Shown: piece by piece, positions 16,475-26,320 of the stretch
Numbering within the stretch: the first letter of the stretch is position 1
Layout: every line of letters begins with the position of its first letter
Assembly: GCF_005280655.1 (NCBI RefSeq)
Contig: NZ_CP040058.1
Location: forward strand, 1,960,001 to 2,024,000
Reading direction: 5' to 3'
Origin: Anaerostipes rhamnosivorans
GTDB taxonomy: Bacteria; Bacillota; Clostridia; Lachnospirales; Lachnospiraceae
Length of the DNA stretch: 64,000 nt
The notes under the pieces: generated by a model
Told to the model about the DNA's origin: nothing
Databases searched by the model: none
Seen by the model: the letters and a program-made list of their open reading frames with translations, nothing else
Position numbers and translations under genes: made by a program

Positions 16475-17151
16475 TATTCCTTTAAAATGTCTGGACTGAT
16501 GTCCCTGAAATCTTGTATAACTCCTGTTACTCCCGGAAGTAAGCGCAGTCTCTTATGCTCCTCCTTGGGCCCAATGGCTATGATCTTTCCAGCCCCCGCT
16601 CTCCTTGCGGCTTCAATTCCCGCATCCGCATCTTCAAAGACAACACATTGGGAAGGCTTAAGGCCGATCCTCTCCATGGCCAGCAGATAGATATCCGGCT
16701 CCGGTTTCCCCAAAAAGGTCCCGTCATCGTACACGATATTTTCAACAGGGACCCAGTGGTCCAGATGCATATGCTTTATGTAAAAACGGACATTTCCGAT
16801 AGCTGAGGCCGTGGCGATGGCAAACGGAATCTTCCTCTCCTTCAGCTCCGTGAGAAATTCCGGAAGCCCCTGCGTGAAATTCATCCCTTCCGGGTCATTC
16901 AGACACATATTACGGTAAATATCTTCCTTCTCTTCCGTCAGCTTATAAATCTCATCCTCGGTAAGTTCCGGATTTAAAGCCATCTTCAACAGCTCTCCTC
17001 CGTTGACACCATGGATCATTTCATGCAGCTGTTTCACCGTATATTTCCCTTCTGCATATTTCTGAAAGAATTCAAACCATGCGGCCTCCTGTTTGTCTCC
17101 GTCAATATACATAGTTCCGTTAAAGTCAAATATAATTCCTTTTAAGTCCAT
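16474..17151 (-). CDS. HAD-superfamily hydrolase (beta-phosphoglucomutase/phosphatase type)
   Basis: 225 residues. HAD motif I is GIIFDFNGTMY, with Asn in place of the second Asp of the usual D-x-D. Motif II is IATASA, motif III the lysine of LGKPEPDIYLLA, and motif IV FEDADAGIEAARRAGAG. The substitution at the second Asp (the general acid in phosphatases and mutases) is notable and may alter or limit activity. It is most like subfamily IA sugar-phosphate phosphatases and beta-phosphoglucomutase. It follows the tandem cupin by nine bases, in an operon headed by a ROK regulator, suggesting a role in sugar metabolism. The exact substrate is unknown. Confidence 0.8.
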   Translation of the reverse strand: MDLKGIIFDFNGTMYIDGDKQEAAWFEFFQKYAEGKYTVKQLHEMIHGVNGGELLKMALNPELTEDEIYKLTEEKEDIYRNMCLNDPEGMNFTQGLPEFLTELKERKIPFAIATASAIGNVRFYIKHMHLDHWVPVENIVYDDGTFLGKPEPDIYLLAMERIGLKPSQCVVFEDADAGIEAARRAGAGKIIAIGPKEEHKRLRLLPGVTGVIQDFRDISPDILKE

Positions 17152-17160
17152 TTTTTCTTC

Positions 17161-17925
17161 CTATCTTTCATTTTTTATTTTCTGGTAATCTTTCTGCCTG
17201 TATTGGATAGAAAAGTCTTTGTTGGATATCTGCAGACAGATTAAATCCTCATGCGCTGTGGCTCCGTGCTCTGCGATACACCCTTCCTCATACCATACCA
17301 TGGTGCCCGGCCCAAAGTACTCATCATTTGATTTCAGCTGCCCTGACAAAACAAACAAGCCATGGGCGGAAGGATGGGTATGGGTATCTGTAGTGAATCC
17401 CGCTGGATAATTGATGTAGTTGATCTGCATTCCGGTTGCCTCATCCAAATGCAGTTGTTTTTTTCCGAACATCTTTCCGGTTGTGCTTGCCATGCGGTAA
17501 AACCACGGCATTCTTCCCACGTCGCTAATAACCGGCTGGATTCCTTTGTCCAGCCGTTTCTTTTCTTCCTCATCCTTTATGTAATGAATCGAAAAGGCCT
17601 TGTTGGAGATCAAGAGCACCGTGGCATCATCATGCTGGGTGGCGCCGTGTTCGGCAACACATCCTTCCGGATACCAGATAAGGGTCTCCGGCCCGTAAAC
17701 ACTGCCGTTTGTTTTGATCTGTCCCTCCAGAATATAAAGTCCATGGCCACACGGGTGGGTATGGGTCACCGTCTGAAAACCTGCAGGATAGCGGTTCATA
17801 ACGATGCTGACTTCCATATCCTTATCCTCTACCAGTGGTTTTTGTCCAAATACTTTTCCGGTGACTGAATTAGGGCGGTAATTCCACTCCATCCGCCGGA
17901 CGTCCATGATTTGTTGTTCTTTCAT
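17161..17925 (-). CDS. Tandem cupin protein
   Basis: 254 residues built from two homologous cupin halves. Each has a metal-type histidine motif: VTHTHPCGHGLYILEGQIK in the first, TDTHTHPSAHGLFVLSGQLK in the second. Each ends with a matching YPEGCVAEHGATQHDD / YEEGCIAEHGATAHED block, so the duplication is plain. The H-x-H-x5-H arrangement suggests bound iron, zinc or manganese. Cupins of this kind are often isomerases, dioxygenases or sugar-binding proteins; the reaction cannot be named. AAGGAGGG precedes the ATG at 17925 by about 5 bases. It lies between a ROK regulator and a HAD hydrolase in one operon. Confidence 0.75.
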   Translation of the reverse strand: MKEQQIMDVRRMEWNYRPNSVTGKVFGQKPLVEDKDMEVSIVMNRYPAGFQTVTHTHPCGHGLYILEGQIKTNGSVYGPETLIWYPEGCVAEHGATQHDDATVLLISNKAFSIHYIKDEEEKKRLDKGIQPVISDVGRMPWFYRMASTTGKMFGKKQLHLDEATGMQINYINYPAGFTTDTHTHPSAHGLFVLSGQLKSNDEYFGPGTMVWYEEGCIAEHGATAHEDLICLQISNKDFSIQYRQKDYQKIKNER

Positions 17926-17948
17926 TGATTCCCTCCTTAAATGCAAAT

Positions 17949-19130
17949 TTATAGTTCCATCTCTCTCAACTGGTTAAGTCTTATCTTTTCATAATACTCC
18001 ATGGCAAGATAGGCCGCTCCGAGCATACTCTCATTTCCGGTATTCTTTGATTCACAAATTATGGTTTCCTTCAGCAGGTCCTGATTTAAAATATCCTGCC
18101 TCTTTAAGGCTTCATCAAGCAGCATAGGCAGGTCCCTCACCGTCCTTCCCCCCAAAAGGATGATCTCTGGATTGTTCCAGACCATCATATCCTGGATCAG
18201 AAGCGCTGTGTATCCTCCAAGGCGGGTCATCAGTTCTTGTGCCCAAGGTTCCTTCCGGTCATATGCAGCTGCAAGATCCGTAAGGTCATTACACCGTCCT
18301 CCAGCTTCCTCTGCCTGGTTTAAAATTTCCTGGACAGAGAGGTAAGCTGAGACACAGCCGGATTTTTCGCAGCTGCACTTCCGTCCGCCGTAAACCAAAA
18401 TCTTATGGGCAATCTCCCCGCAGGCTCCCCCTATGATCCTGCCTTCGTTCATAAACGCTGCTCCCACATCAATGCTCAGGCTTAAAAATGCCAGACGGTT
18501 TACCTGCAGTTCCGGAAAATGAAAGTATTCCTCCAGGACAGATGCCTTCACATCATTTTCCAGACAGATATACAAACCCGTTTTCTTTCTGAGAAGTTCT
18601 TGGAAGTCTGTCTCTTCCCAACCGGTGAACCTGGATCTTATAATACGTCTGCCGTCTTCCGAGACCACCCCCGGGAAACTCACTCCGGCTGCTTTTACTC
18701 TGTCCATGATTTCCGGAATCTCTGATCTGCATTTGTCAAAACAATCTTTGATCAGCTCCGCTACTTCTTCCGGGCTTCCGGCCACAGGCAGCATCCATTT
18801 TTTTATGGCGAGGATCTGCTCTTTGTAATCCATGACCAGAAAACTTATAAAATCCAGGCGTACCAGGATACCAAGGCTGTAAAAGGCATGGGGATTTCTT
18901 TCCAGTAACAATGCTTTTCTTCCGACGCCCTTGGAATCTCCCTGGGATTCTTTAATAAAACCCAGATCTGACAGGTCCCCACAGATCCTGGTCATGCTGG
19001 TAGGACTCATTTTTAATTCCTTGGCCAGAGAGGCCCGGGAAACATTGTCAGATGACTTGATTTGGTTGAGTACCAGCTGACGGTTGCTGATCTTCATCTG
19101 CAGCTGGTCTTGTTGTTTTTGATTTTTCAT
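17949..19130 (-). CDS. ROK-family transcriptional regulator
   Basis: 393 residues from the ATG at 19130 (GTGGAGA upstream). The N-terminus has a winged HTH (NVSRASLAKELKMSPTSMTR). The ROK sugar-kinase-like part includes SIDVGAAFMNEGRIIGGACG and EIAHKILVYGGRKCSCEKSGC, where the C-x-C-x4-C cysteines match the ROK zinc site. The ATP-binding D-x-G-x-T of active kinases is not evident, so it is a regulator like NagC or XylR rather than a kinase. The effector is probably a sugar or sugar phosphate. It opens an operon with the cupin and HAD genes and likely controls its own promoter. Confidence 0.85.
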   Translation of the reverse strand: MKNQKQQDQLQMKISNRQLVLNQIKSSDNVSRASLAKELKMSPTSMTRICGDLSDLGFIKESQGDSKGVGRKALLLERNPHAFYSLGILVRLDFISFLVMDYKEQILAIKKWMLPVAGSPEEVAELIKDCFDKCRSEIPEIMDRVKAAGVSFPGVVSEDGRRIIRSRFTGWEETDFQELLRKKTGLYICLENDVKASVLEEYFHFPELQVNRLAFLSLSIDVGAAFMNEGRIIGGACGEIAHKILVYGGRKCSCEKSGCVSAYLSVQEILNQAEEAGGRCNDLTDLAAAYDRKEPWAQELMTRLGGYTALLIQDMMVWNNPEIILLGGRTVRDLPMLLDEALKRQDILNQDLLKETIICESKNTGNESMLGAAYLAMEYYEKIRLNQLREMEL

Positions 19131-19160
19131 ATTATTTTCTCCACTGGTGTTATTAATTAT

Positions 19161-19189
19161 ATTATAAGAGAAGTCCCATCTGTTGTCAA
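19161..19189 (-). promoter_or_regulatory. Sigma-A promoter of the ROK operon
   Basis: On the minus strand TTGACA (19189-19184) and TATAAT (19166-19161) are separated by exactly 17 bases, a perfect consensus promoter about 30 bases upstream of the ROK start. Confidence 0.85.
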
Positions 19190-19195
19190 TGCCAT

Positions 19196-19240
19196 AAAAA
19201 GAAGCGCCAGAAATCACATTGGATGACTGGCGCTTCTTTT
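19196..19240 (-). terminator. Terminator of the aspS-ACT-glyA operon
   Basis: GAAGCGCCAG and CTGGCGCTTC form a 10-bp stem flanked by A and T runs, 19 bases after the glyA stop. The downstream arm ends in TTTTTAT just before the ROK promoter. Confidence 0.85.
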
Positions 19241-19258
19241 TATACTGCTCTGCTTAGT

Positions 19259-20494
19259 TTACTCATATAAAGGATATTTTTCTGTCAGTTCTTTTACCAG
19301 CTGTTTTGCCTCTTCAAGCTTCTGGTCTAAGAGTGTGAAACGGATAGCCTTTGCGATGGCTGCCATATCCTCTTCTTTTAATCCTCTGGTTGTCACAGCC
19401 GGTGTTCCGAGACGGAGTCCTGATGTGACGAACGGGGATTTCGGATCGTTTGGTACTGTATTTTTATTACATGTGATATGGACAGAATCTAAAACCTTTT
19501 CTGCCTCTTTTCCGGTCAAATCATATTTTTTAAGATCTACCAGCATCAAATGATTGTCTGTTCCGCCGGATACGATGTCAAATCCTTCTTCCATCAATGC
19601 TTTTGCAAGTGCTGCCGCATTTTTGACTACCTGTTTTCCGTAGTCCTTGAAGTCATCAGACAATGCCTCTTTAAAGCATACTGCTTTTCCAGCGATCACA
19701 TGCATCAGCGGACCGCCCTGGATGCCTGGAAAAATAGCTTTGTTGAAATTATATTTTTCATTGATCTCATTGCTGCACAGGATCATGCCGCCGCGAGGAC
19801 CTCTCAATGTCTTATGGGTAGTTGTGGTTGTCACATGAGCATAAGGGATCGGGCTCTGGTGCACGCCTGCTGCCACCAATCCTGCGATATGTGCCATATC
19901 CACCATGAGTACAGCTCCGACTTCGTCAGCGATCTCACGAAACTTCTTAAAATCAATGGATCTTGCGTATGCACTGGCACCTGCGATGATCAGCTTCGGC
20001 TTACATTCCTTTGCGATCTCAAGTACATTATCGTAGTCAAGGAATCCCTCATCGTTGACACCGTAAGGTACACAGTTGTAGTATTTTCCTGACATATTGA
20101 CAGGGCTTCCGTGGGATAAATGTCCGCCGTGGTCCAGGCTCATTCCCATATAAGTATCTCCCGGATTTAAGACAGCGAAAAATACTGCCATGTTAGCCTG
20201 GGCTCCGGAGTGGGGCTGAACATTGACATATTCACAGCCAAACAATTCTTTTGCGCGTTCTCTGGCCAGATTTTCTACCACATCCACGAACTCACAACCG
20301 CCGTAATATCTCTTTCCAGGATACCCTTCCGCATATTTGTTGGTCAGATGACTGCCCATGGCTGCCATGACTGCTTTTGATACTAAATTCTCAGAAGCAA
20401 TCAGCTCCAGATTATTTCTCTGTCTGGATAACTCGTCCTGCATTGCCCCGGCAACTTCAGGATCATAATTCTTCACTTCGTTAAAATCGAACAT
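19259..20494 (-). CDS. glyA: Serine hydroxymethyltransferase
   Basis: 411 residues, normal family length. It interconverts serine and glycine with tetrahydrofolate, feeding one-carbon metabolism. The PLP-binding lysine is in [15 protein letters not shown] (about residue 226), and the folate/PLP signature [15 protein letters not shown] is intact. TAGGAGGA precedes the ATG. It is third in an operon after aspS and the small ACT gene (28-base gap), ending at a strong terminator. No glycine riboswitch or other leader is visible, because it shares the upstream promoter. Confidence 0.95.
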   Translation of the reverse strand: MFDFNEVKNYDPEVAGAMQDELSRQRNNLELIASENLVSKAVMAAMGSHLTNKYAEGYPGKRYYGGCEFVDVVENLARERAKELFGCEYVNVQPHSGAQANMAVFFAVLNPGDTYMGMSLDHGGHLSHGSPVNMSGKYYNCVPYGVNDEGFLDYDNVLEIAKECKPKLIIAGASAYARSIDFKKFREIADEVGAVLMVDMAHIAGLVAAGVHQSPIPYAHVTTTTTHKTLRGPRGGMILCSNEINEKYNFNKAIFPGIQGGPLMHVIAGKAVCFKEALSDDFKDYGKQVVKNAAALAKALMEEGFDIVSGGTDNHLMLVDLKKYDLTGKEAEKVLDSVHITCNKNTVPNDPKSPFVTSGLRLGTPAVTTRGLKEEDMAAIAKAIRFTLLDQKLEEAKQLVKELTEKYPLYE

Positions 20495-20522
20495 CTCTGT
20501 GTCCTCCTATTATATTTATATG

Positions 20523-20993
20523 TTAATCTTGGAATTGTTCCTTTAACGCTTCCACAGCTGTTTCCACACGGCTTTCTCTGATCAGGACTGTGATCTTGAT
20601 CTCGGATGTATAGATCATATGGATGTTGACGCCTTTGTTATAAAGGGCTTCAAACATTTTAGATGCTGCCCCTGAGTTTGACATCATTCCCGCACCAACG
20701 ATGGAGACGATCCCTACGTTTTTGTCGGAGACGATTTCTTTGTATGAGTCTTCCTCAAATGTTTCCTTCAAAGTCTCCACAGCCGCATCAGCATCTGACT
20801 TTTTCACAACAAAGGAAATATCCTTGCTGTCTTTTCTTCCGATGGACTGTAGGATCAATTCTACATTGATCCCTTTGTCTGCGATGGCAGTGAACAGTTT
20901 TGCCGCAATGCCCGGTTCATGCTTTAATCCCTTGATCGCCACCTGTGCAACATCTGTGTTTGACAACACGCCGCTAAATAACATTTTCTCCAT
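20523..20993 (-). CDS. Stand-alone double ACT-domain protein, aspartokinase regulatory type
   Basis: 156 residues made of two ACT domains. The first spans about residues 14-75 (GLKHEPGIAAKLFTAIADKG, then INVELILQSIGRKDSKDISF). The second spans 90-152 (VSIVGAGMMSNSGAASKMFE, ending in IHMIYTSEIKITVLIR). Both match the C-terminal regulatory half of aspartate kinase, where lysine or threonine binds. No kinase domain is present. In LysC of Bacillus a free regulatory beta subunit exists, so this could partner an aspartokinase elsewhere, or sense an amino acid on its own. It lies between aspS and glyA with gaps of 13 and 28 bases. Confidence 0.8.
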   Translation of the reverse strand: MEKMLFSGVLSNTDVAQVAIKGLKHEPGIAAKLFTAIADKGINVELILQSIGRKDSKDISFVVKKSDADAAVETLKETFEEDSYKEIVSDKNVGIVSIVGAGMMSNSGAASKMFEALYNKGVNIHMIYTSEIKITVLIRESRVETAVEALKEQFQD

Positions 20994-21006
20994 AATCTGC
21001 TTCTCC

Positions 21007-22806
21007 TTATTCCTCGTTCGTATCGTTTTCCTTTATTTCGATTCCAAGCTCATCAAGCTGCACTGTGACCACTCCGCCCGGTGCCTGTGTCATCAGACAG
21101 GAAGCATCTTTTACCTTCGGGAATGCAATAACGTCACGGATGCTGTCCTCGCCGGTCATCCACATGACAAGACGGTCCAGGCCGTACGCCAGGCCTGCAT
21201 GAGGCGGCACCCCGTACTGGAAAGCCTCCAGGAGGAATCCAAACCGTTCATTGGCATCTTCTTCTGTAAATCCAAGAGATTTAAACATTGCCTTCTGGAT
21301 GTCATCACGGTGGATTCTGACGGAACCTCCGCCCAGCTCTGTACCATTCAGTACAATATCGTAAGCTTTGGCTCTGACCTTACCCGGATCCGTGTCAATG
21401 TACTCAAGATCTTCTTCCATCGGCATAGTAAACGGATGATGCATGGCTGTATAGCGGTTCTGTTCTTCGTTCCATTCCAGAAGAGGGAATTCTGTCACCC
21501 AAAGGAAATTGTATAGGGATTCATCGATCATATCATACTTCTTACCGATCTCCAGACGGAGATTGCCAAGGACATCATAGACCACAGAGTCCTTGTCCGC
21601 AGCAAATAAGAGCAGATCCCCCGGCTTTCCTTCCATGGCGTCGATCAGCGCCGTCATTTCCTCTTCTTTCATAAACTTGGCGAAGGAGGATTTTACACTT
21701 CCGTCCTCTTTTAACTGGATATAGGCAAGACCCTTGGCACCGAATTCCTTGGCGAAATCCACAAAGGCGTCAATCTTTTTACGGCCCAGATCTCCGAGTC
21801 CCCTGGCGTTTAATCCTCTAACGGAACCTCCGTTTTCCAGTGCCCCTTTAAAGACCATAAAGTCACAGCCGGAAACTGTTTCCGATACATTGACCAGTTC
21901 CATTCCAAACCTTGTATCCGGCTTGTCAGAACCAAACCTGTCCATGGCTTCCTGATAGGTGAGACGCTTCATGGGGATCTGTACATCCACGTTAAGCACG
22001 TCCTTAAACACTCTCTTAAGCAGCCGTTCATTGACATCGATCACGTCATCCACGTCCACAAAGGACAGCTCCATATCAATCTGTGTAAATTCAGGCTGGC
22101 GGTCTGCCCTTAAATCTTCATCCCGGAAGCATTTAGCGATCTGATAGTAGCGGTCTACGCCGGAACACATCAAGAGCTGCTTAAACAGCTGCGGTGACTG
22201 TGGAAGCCCATAGAAACTGCCCGGATGTACACGGCTCGGCACCAGATAGTCCCTGGCCCCCTCTGGCGTACTTTTTCCAAGGATTGGGGTTTCTATCTCC
22301 AGAAATCCTTCTTCTGCCAAAAAGTCTCTCGCTGTCTTTGTGACCTGGCTGCGGATCAGAAGATTCTTCTGAAGGTTCGGCCTTCTTAAATCCAGGTAGC
22401 GGTATTTAAGGCGCAGCTCATCCTTGACTGTCTGTTGATCATCTACAGGAAACGGCGGTGTTTTGGACTCAGAAAGGATCCTTAACTTGGTTACCTTGAT
22501 CTCTATATCCCCTGTTTTTAAATTTTCATTGATCGCGGCGCTTCGTTTCTGCACTTCTCCTTCTGCCGCGATCACGTATTCGTTCCGCAGGGAATTGGCT
22601 TTTTCATAATCGTCGTCTGCCAATGTATCTTCATCAAAAACCAGCTGCAGCAATCCTGAGCGGTCTCTTAAATCAACAAATATAAGACTTCCTAAATTTC
22701 TTCTCTTCTGTACCCATCCCATGACGGTTACTTTCTCACCGATATTTTCACGGCTCACTTCTGTACACCTGTGGCTGCGTGATAGCCCGGCCATTGACTC
22801 TGCCAT
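21007..22806 (-). CDS. aspS: Aspartyl-tRNA synthetase, class II
   Basis: 599 residues, the expected bacterial length. The N-terminal OB-fold anticodon domain is VMGWVQKRRNLGSLIFVDLR. The catalytic core has class II motif 2 (FRDEDLRADRQPEFTQIDME), motif 3 (GLAYGLDRLVM) and the bacterial GAD insertion domain between them. It charges tRNA-Asp, or both tRNA-Asp and tRNA-Asn if no AsnRS is present; this cannot be decided here. AAGGAGGA precedes the ATG. It is the first gene of aspS-ACT-glyA with a promoter at 22843-22872. Confidence 0.95.
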   Translation of the reverse strand: MAESMAGLSRSHRCTEVSRENIGEKVTVMGWVQKRRNLGSLIFVDLRDRSGLLQLVFDEDTLADDDYEKANSLRNEYVIAAEGEVQKRSAAINENLKTGDIEIKVTKLRILSESKTPPFPVDDQQTVKDELRLKYRYLDLRRPNLQKNLLIRSQVTKTARDFLAEEGFLEIETPILGKSTPEGARDYLVPSRVHPGSFYGLPQSPQLFKQLLMCSGVDRYYQIAKCFRDEDLRADRQPEFTQIDMELSFVDVDDVIDVNERLLKRVFKDVLNVDVQIPMKRLTYQEAMDRFGSDKPDTRFGMELVNVSETVSGCDFMVFKGALENGGSVRGLNARGLGDLGRKKIDAFVDFAKEFGAKGLAYIQLKEDGSVKSSFAKFMKEEEMTALIDAMEGKPGDLLLFAADKDSVVYDVLGNLRLEIGKKYDMIDESLYNFLWVTEFPLLEWNEEQNRYTAMHHPFTMPMEEDLEYIDTDPGKVRAKAYDIVLNGTELGGGSVRIHRDDIQKAMFKSLGFTEEDANERFGFLLEAFQYGVPPHAGLAYGLDRLVMWMTGEDSIRDVIAFPKVKDASCLMTQAPGGVVTVQLDELGIEIKENDTNEE

Positions 22807-22842
22807 GTTGCTTCCTCCTTACATATATTAAACCTGTTTGTC

Positions 22843-22872
22843 ATTATATCATAAGGAATGGTTGAATTTCAA
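22843..22872 (-). promoter_or_regulatory. Promoter of aspS operon
   Basis: TTGAAA (22872-22867) and TATAAT (22848-22843) on the minus strand are separated by 18 bases. The leader to aspS is only about 35 nt, too short for a T-box. Confidence 0.7.
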
Positions 22873-22883
22873 TGAAACTTATG

Positions 22884-22946
22884 AGTTATTTACCACTGTC
22901 TCCGTCGCACTTTTAAAATGCGCTCCTCCAGCAATGGTAAATAACT
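22884..22946. repeat. Palindromic dispersed repeat, family A, copy 2
   Basis: AGTTATTTACCAC at the left pairs with the TGGTAAATAACT arm at 22935-22946. The core TTTTAAAATGCGCTCCTCCA is identical to copy 1 at 6861-6923. It lies between the divergent aspS and flavin reductase genes, immediately behind the aspS -35 box. Confidence 0.8.
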
Positions 22947-23094
22947 TCCGAAGGCTGCTCCTTTTTCTTTCCCAGTTACTTTATTCAATAGAAAAAAGAG
23001 CAGTATCTGCCACCCAACAATTGTTTCTTAAATTCTGTACTTTTAAAGAAAAATGCATTATAATGGTAAATACATAAAAAAGGAGGCAAGTAAC

Positions 23095-23616
23095 ATGAGT
23101 GAATATGCAATTGTTGCACCAGAGGATTTTGACCAGAGTGCCTTCCGCCTGATTGGGAAGGACTGGATGCTGGTAACCGCCAAAAACAGCGAGGGCAAGA
23201 TCAACACGATGACCGCATCCTGGGGTGGATTCGGAGTCATGTGGGGCAAGGACGTAGCATTGTCTGTGATCCGTCCGCAGCGCTATACAAAAGAATTTAT
23301 CGATAATTCTGATACTTTTTCCCTGTCATTTTATGACGAGGCCTTTAAGAAGGATCTGACTTATCTTGGAAGTGTGTCCGGACGGACCGAAGATAAAATC
23401 TCAAAGACAAGGCTGACTCCAACCGATGCCAACGGAATTCCGTATTTTGAGGAAGCAAAGATCGTCCTGATGTGTAAAAAGCTGTTTTGCCAGCCCATGG
23501 ACCCGGAAGGGTTCATAGGAGACGCAAAGGCACTGGATGCACAGTGGTACGCAGATAAAGATTACCATACTTTATATGTGGCAGAGATCGAACAGATCCT
23601 CGTAAAACAAGATTAA
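23095..23616 (+). CDS. Flavin reductase-like (flavoredoxin) FMN-binding split-barrel protein
   Basis: 173 residues. The pattern DWMLVTAKNSEGKINTMTAS followed by WGGFGVMWGKDVALSVIRP is that of the flavin reductase/flavoredoxin split barrel, which binds FMN. Later SFYDEAFKKDLTYLGSVSG fits the same family. It probably reduces flavin or transfers electrons in the cytosol; the partner is unknown. AGGAGG lies 7 bases before the ATG at 23095 and a TATAAT is visible about 35 bases upstream. It is monocistronic, ending in a bidirectional terminator. Confidence 0.8.
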   Translation: MSEYAIVAPEDFDQSAFRLIGKDWMLVTAKNSEGKINTMTASWGGFGVMWGKDVALSVIRPQRYTKEFIDNSDTFSLSFYDEAFKKDLTYLGSVSGRTEDKISKTRLTPTDANGIPYFEEAKIVLMCKKLFCQPMDPEGFIGDAKALDAQWYADKDYHTLYVAEIEQILVKQD

Positions 23617-23621
23617 AACAA

Positions 23622-23667
23622 TAAAATCCGATGGAAACCGTCAGGTCTCCATCGGATTTTATATTTA
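23622..23667. terminator. Bidirectional terminator between flavin reductase and lactate module A
   Basis: AAAATCCGATGGA and TCCATCGGATTTT form a 13-bp stem with A and T runs on both sides, lying between two convergent genes. Confidence 0.85.
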
Positions 23668-23689
23668 TGTCATAAGAAATTCCTAGTTC

Positions 23690-25093
23690 TTATATCTGAC
23701 AAACTTTATGAGGGTTCAGGATATTTTTTGGATCAAAGGCTGCTTTGATTCCCCTCATGATGTTCATGGTTTCTTCCTCAAGGGATTCATTGAGATAAGG
23801 TTTTTTGGCATATCCGATCCCATGTTCACCGGACACCTGGCCGTTTAATTCAGCTGCCTTCTGGTAAATCTTATCCATAGCCATCTTCATCCGTTCCTCC
23901 CACTGCTCATCGGTGAGATCGTCCTTTAAAATATAGGCATGGAGGTTACCGTCTCCTGCATGACCGAAACTCTTGATCCTGATATCTACCTCATGATGAA
24001 GGTTGTGCATATACTCGACCATCTCACTAATCTTATTTCTCGGAACTACCACATCTACCTCATCCATGTAGGTTGTGGATCCCTTAATCGCCTCCAAAAA
24101 TGCCCCCCTGGCTTTCCAGATGGATTCGTCTCTCTCCTCCGTATCGGAGATGAGCACATCCAACGCCCCCTGGCTTAAACAGAGCTTTGCGACCTTATCA
24201 TAATCGGCCTCGATCTCTTCCGCTGAATTTCCGTCAAACTTCAGCAGCAAGTAGGCATCCGCCTGATGGTCAGGAAATTTCTTACCCAGATACTCCTCCG
24301 CGTCCTCGATGACTTCCCTCTGCATAAACTCAATAGCCGTAGGGATCGACTTAGACTTAATGATTTCCGGCACCGTTTGTATCGCTGAGTTGAGATCTTT
24401 AAAAGGTATCAGGAGGCTGATGGCTTTTTTCGGAAGCGGGAGCAGCTTTAAGACAGCTTTCGTGATGATCCCCAGTGTTCCTTCCGAACCGACCATTAAA
24501 TCCTTCATCGCATATCCAGAGCTGTTCTTAACGATCTTTCCGCCGAATTCCACGATGCTTCCGTTGGGCAGCACCACTTCCAGGCCACGGACATAATCCC
24601 TTGTCACTCCGTACTTCACCGCCCTCATTCCACCGGCGTTTGTACTGATATTTCCTCCGATGGTGGCAGATTTTTCACCTGGATCCGGCGGGTAGAAGAA
24701 ATCGTGTTCCTCCACAAAAGCGGATAATTCCATCAAGAGCACTCCCGGCTCTACTGTGACCGTCAGATTTTCTTCGTCCAGCTCCAGGATCTGGTTCATG
24801 AGACTCGTATCAATCATGATGCCATGTTCCATTGCCACGGAAGATCCCACCAATCCAGTGCCCGCTCCTCTTGGGGTGACAGGGATCGTATGCTCATAGG
24901 CATAAGACATGATCTTTGAGATTTCCTGGGCATTTGCGGCTTTCACTACCACATCGGGATAACTCTGAGTGCCGGAGAGCTCATCATGGCTGTACTCCTC
25001 ATTGATATGTTCCCCGGACAAAATCCTCTCGTCATCGTTGATTACTTGTTTTATGTATTCCAGATCTTTCTCATCTAATTTTTTATAATCCAT
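23690..25093 (-). CDS. lctD: FAD-dependent D-lactate dehydrogenase (GlcD/LctD type), module A
   Basis: 467 residues. The PCMH-type FAD domain is clear: [19 protein letters not shown], then [20 protein letters not shown] and [20 protein letters not shown]. The C-terminal domain ends with [14 protein letters not shown], the substrate-site histidine motif of the glycolate oxidase/D-lactate dehydrogenase family. It oxidises lactate to pyruvate and passes electrons to an ETF. It lies two bases after etfA, and the order regulator-etfB-etfA-dehydrogenase equals lctABCD of Acetobacterium woodii, whose complex couples lactate oxidation to NAD reduction by flavin-based electron confurcation. A related 2-hydroxy acid as substrate cannot be excluded. 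Confidence 0.8.
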   Translation of the reverse strand: MDYKKLDEKDLEYIKQVINDDERILSGEHINEEYSHDELSGTQSYPDVVVKAANAQEISKIMSYAYEHTIPVTPRGAGTGLVGSSVAMEHGIMIDTSLMNQILELDEENLTVTVEPGVLLMELSAFVEEHDFFYPPDPGEKSATIGGNISTNAGGMRAVKYGVTRDYVRGLEVVLPNGSIVEFGGKIVKNSSGYAMKDLMVGSEGTLGIITKAVLKLLPLPKKAISLLIPFKDLNSAIQTVPEIIKSKSIPTAIEFMQREVIEDAEEYLGKKFPDHQADAYLLLKFDGNSAEEIEADYDKVAKLCLSQGALDVLISDTEERDESIWKARGAFLEAIKGSTTYMDEVDVVVPRNKISEMVEYMHNLHHEVDIRIKSFGHAGDGNLHAYILKDDLTDEQWEERMKMAMDKIYQKAAELNGQVSGEHGIGYAKKPYLNESLEEETMNIMRGIKAAFDPKNILNPHKVCQI

Positions 25094-25095
25094 AG

Positions 25096-26289
25096 TTATG
25101 CCCCCTGACTTACTTTGATTTTTTCTATGAACTGAGGAATGATTTCATATAAATCTCCCACCAGGCCGTAGTGTGCTACTTTAAATATAGAAGCTTTCTC
25201 ATCTTTGTTGATAGCAATGATCTGATCCGAATGGTCCATTCCGGCAACAAACTGAATGGCTCCGGACACGCCACAGGTAATCATCAGTTTCGGCCGGACG
25301 GTCCGGCCGCTTAAGCCTACCTGCTTTTTGGCGTCCAGCCATCCGTTTTCTGCCACGGGCCTTGTACATGCCACCTGTCCGCCGAGCAGGTCAGCCAGTT
25401 CCGTCAGCATCAAAAGATCCTCTTCTTTTTTGACACCTCGGCCTGCCACCACAAGCACATCGGCAGATTCAATGAATTTTTCCTTTTCCTTTAACACAAT
25501 GTCCAGTACTTCCACATTGGTCTGAAGTTTTGGTTTGTCAATGGAACATTCTATGATCTCTCCGTGTGCCTCTTCCATCCGTTCTGGGGCATTCATCACC
25601 TTGTAGCGCACTGTCGCCATTTGAGGACGGTGGTTTGGCGTGGTGATATGGGCCATGATATTTCCACCGAAAGCCGGGCGTATCTGGGAGAGATCTGTAT
25701 TTTCGTTCATCTCAAGGATCGTACAGTCCGCCGTAAGACCTGTCTTCATTCTTGCGGCTACCCTCGGAGCCAGCTGTCTGCCCACGGTTGTGGCACCTAC
25801 TAAAATAGCTGACGGATGCTGTTTCTGTATAAAATCCTCAAACACTGCAGTGTACGGCTCGATCTTAAACCGGTTTAGTTCCGGGTCGTCATACAAGAAT
25901 ACCTGATCGACTCCATAGTGAAGCAGCTCTTCGCTTTCTTCCCTGATTCCGCTTCCGATGAACAGTGCATACACAGGATGGGAGATCTTCCTGGCCAGCT
26001 CTCTGGCCTTCCCAATCAGTTCATAAGTCACCGGGTGGATCTTTCCGTCCACATGATCCACATAGACTACGATTCCGTTCCAGGCAGATTTGTCGATCTC
26101 CTCTTTCTTCTGGTCCTCCACGTAGGTTACTGCTCCTTCGGGCCCTTTCTTTACGCACAGCTTACACATCTTGCAGGCTGAATTGATCTCCAGTTTTCCG
26201 TCCTTTTCTTCCATGGCCCCAAACGGACAGAGCTTGATCATCTCTCCAAGATCATTTATTTTTTCCTGGTTAATTACTAACTTTGCCAT
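25096..26289 (-). CDS. lctC: EtfA with N-terminal 4Fe-4S domain, module A
   Basis: 397 residues. The first 60 residues form a ferredoxin-like domain: CPFGAME, then [16 protein letters not shown], giving four cysteines for one cluster. An ETF alpha subunit follows, with the FAD domain marked by [21 protein letters not shown] and the ending [17 protein letters not shown]. EtfA with such an extension is the hallmark of LctC and CarE in acetogens, where it serves bifurcating complexes. The gene is separated from etfB by 214 bases that hold a diverged family A repeat, yet the strand and order imply one functional unit. The 4Fe-4S domain is absent from the module B EtfA. Confidence 0.85.
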   Translation of the reverse strand: MAKLVINQEKINDLGEMIKLCPFGAMEEKDGKLEINSACKMCKLCVKKGPEGAVTYVEDQKKEEIDKSAWNGIVVYVDHVDGKIHPVTYELIGKARELARKISHPVYALFIGSGIREESEELLHYGVDQVFLYDDPELNRFKIEPYTAVFEDFIQKQHPSAILVGATTVGRQLAPRVAARMKTGLTADCTILEMNENTDLSQIRPAFGGNIMAHITTPNHRPQMATVRYKVMNAPERMEEAHGEIIECSIDKPKLQTNVEVLDIVLKEKEKFIESADVLVVAGRGVKKEEDLLMLTELADLLGGQVACTRPVAENGWLDAKKQVGLSGRTVRPKLMITCGVSGAIQFVAGMDHSDQIIAINKDEKASIFKVAHYGLVGDLYEIIPQFIEKIKVSQGA

Positions 26290-26320
26290 ATATATTCCCT
26301 CCTAAATGAGTGCTTTTACA

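Noticed and set aside
22807-22880. T-box leader upstream of aspS
   Set aside because: The promoter leaves only about 35 nt of leader, and no T-box sequence is present. The same holds for hisS, which is internal to an operon.
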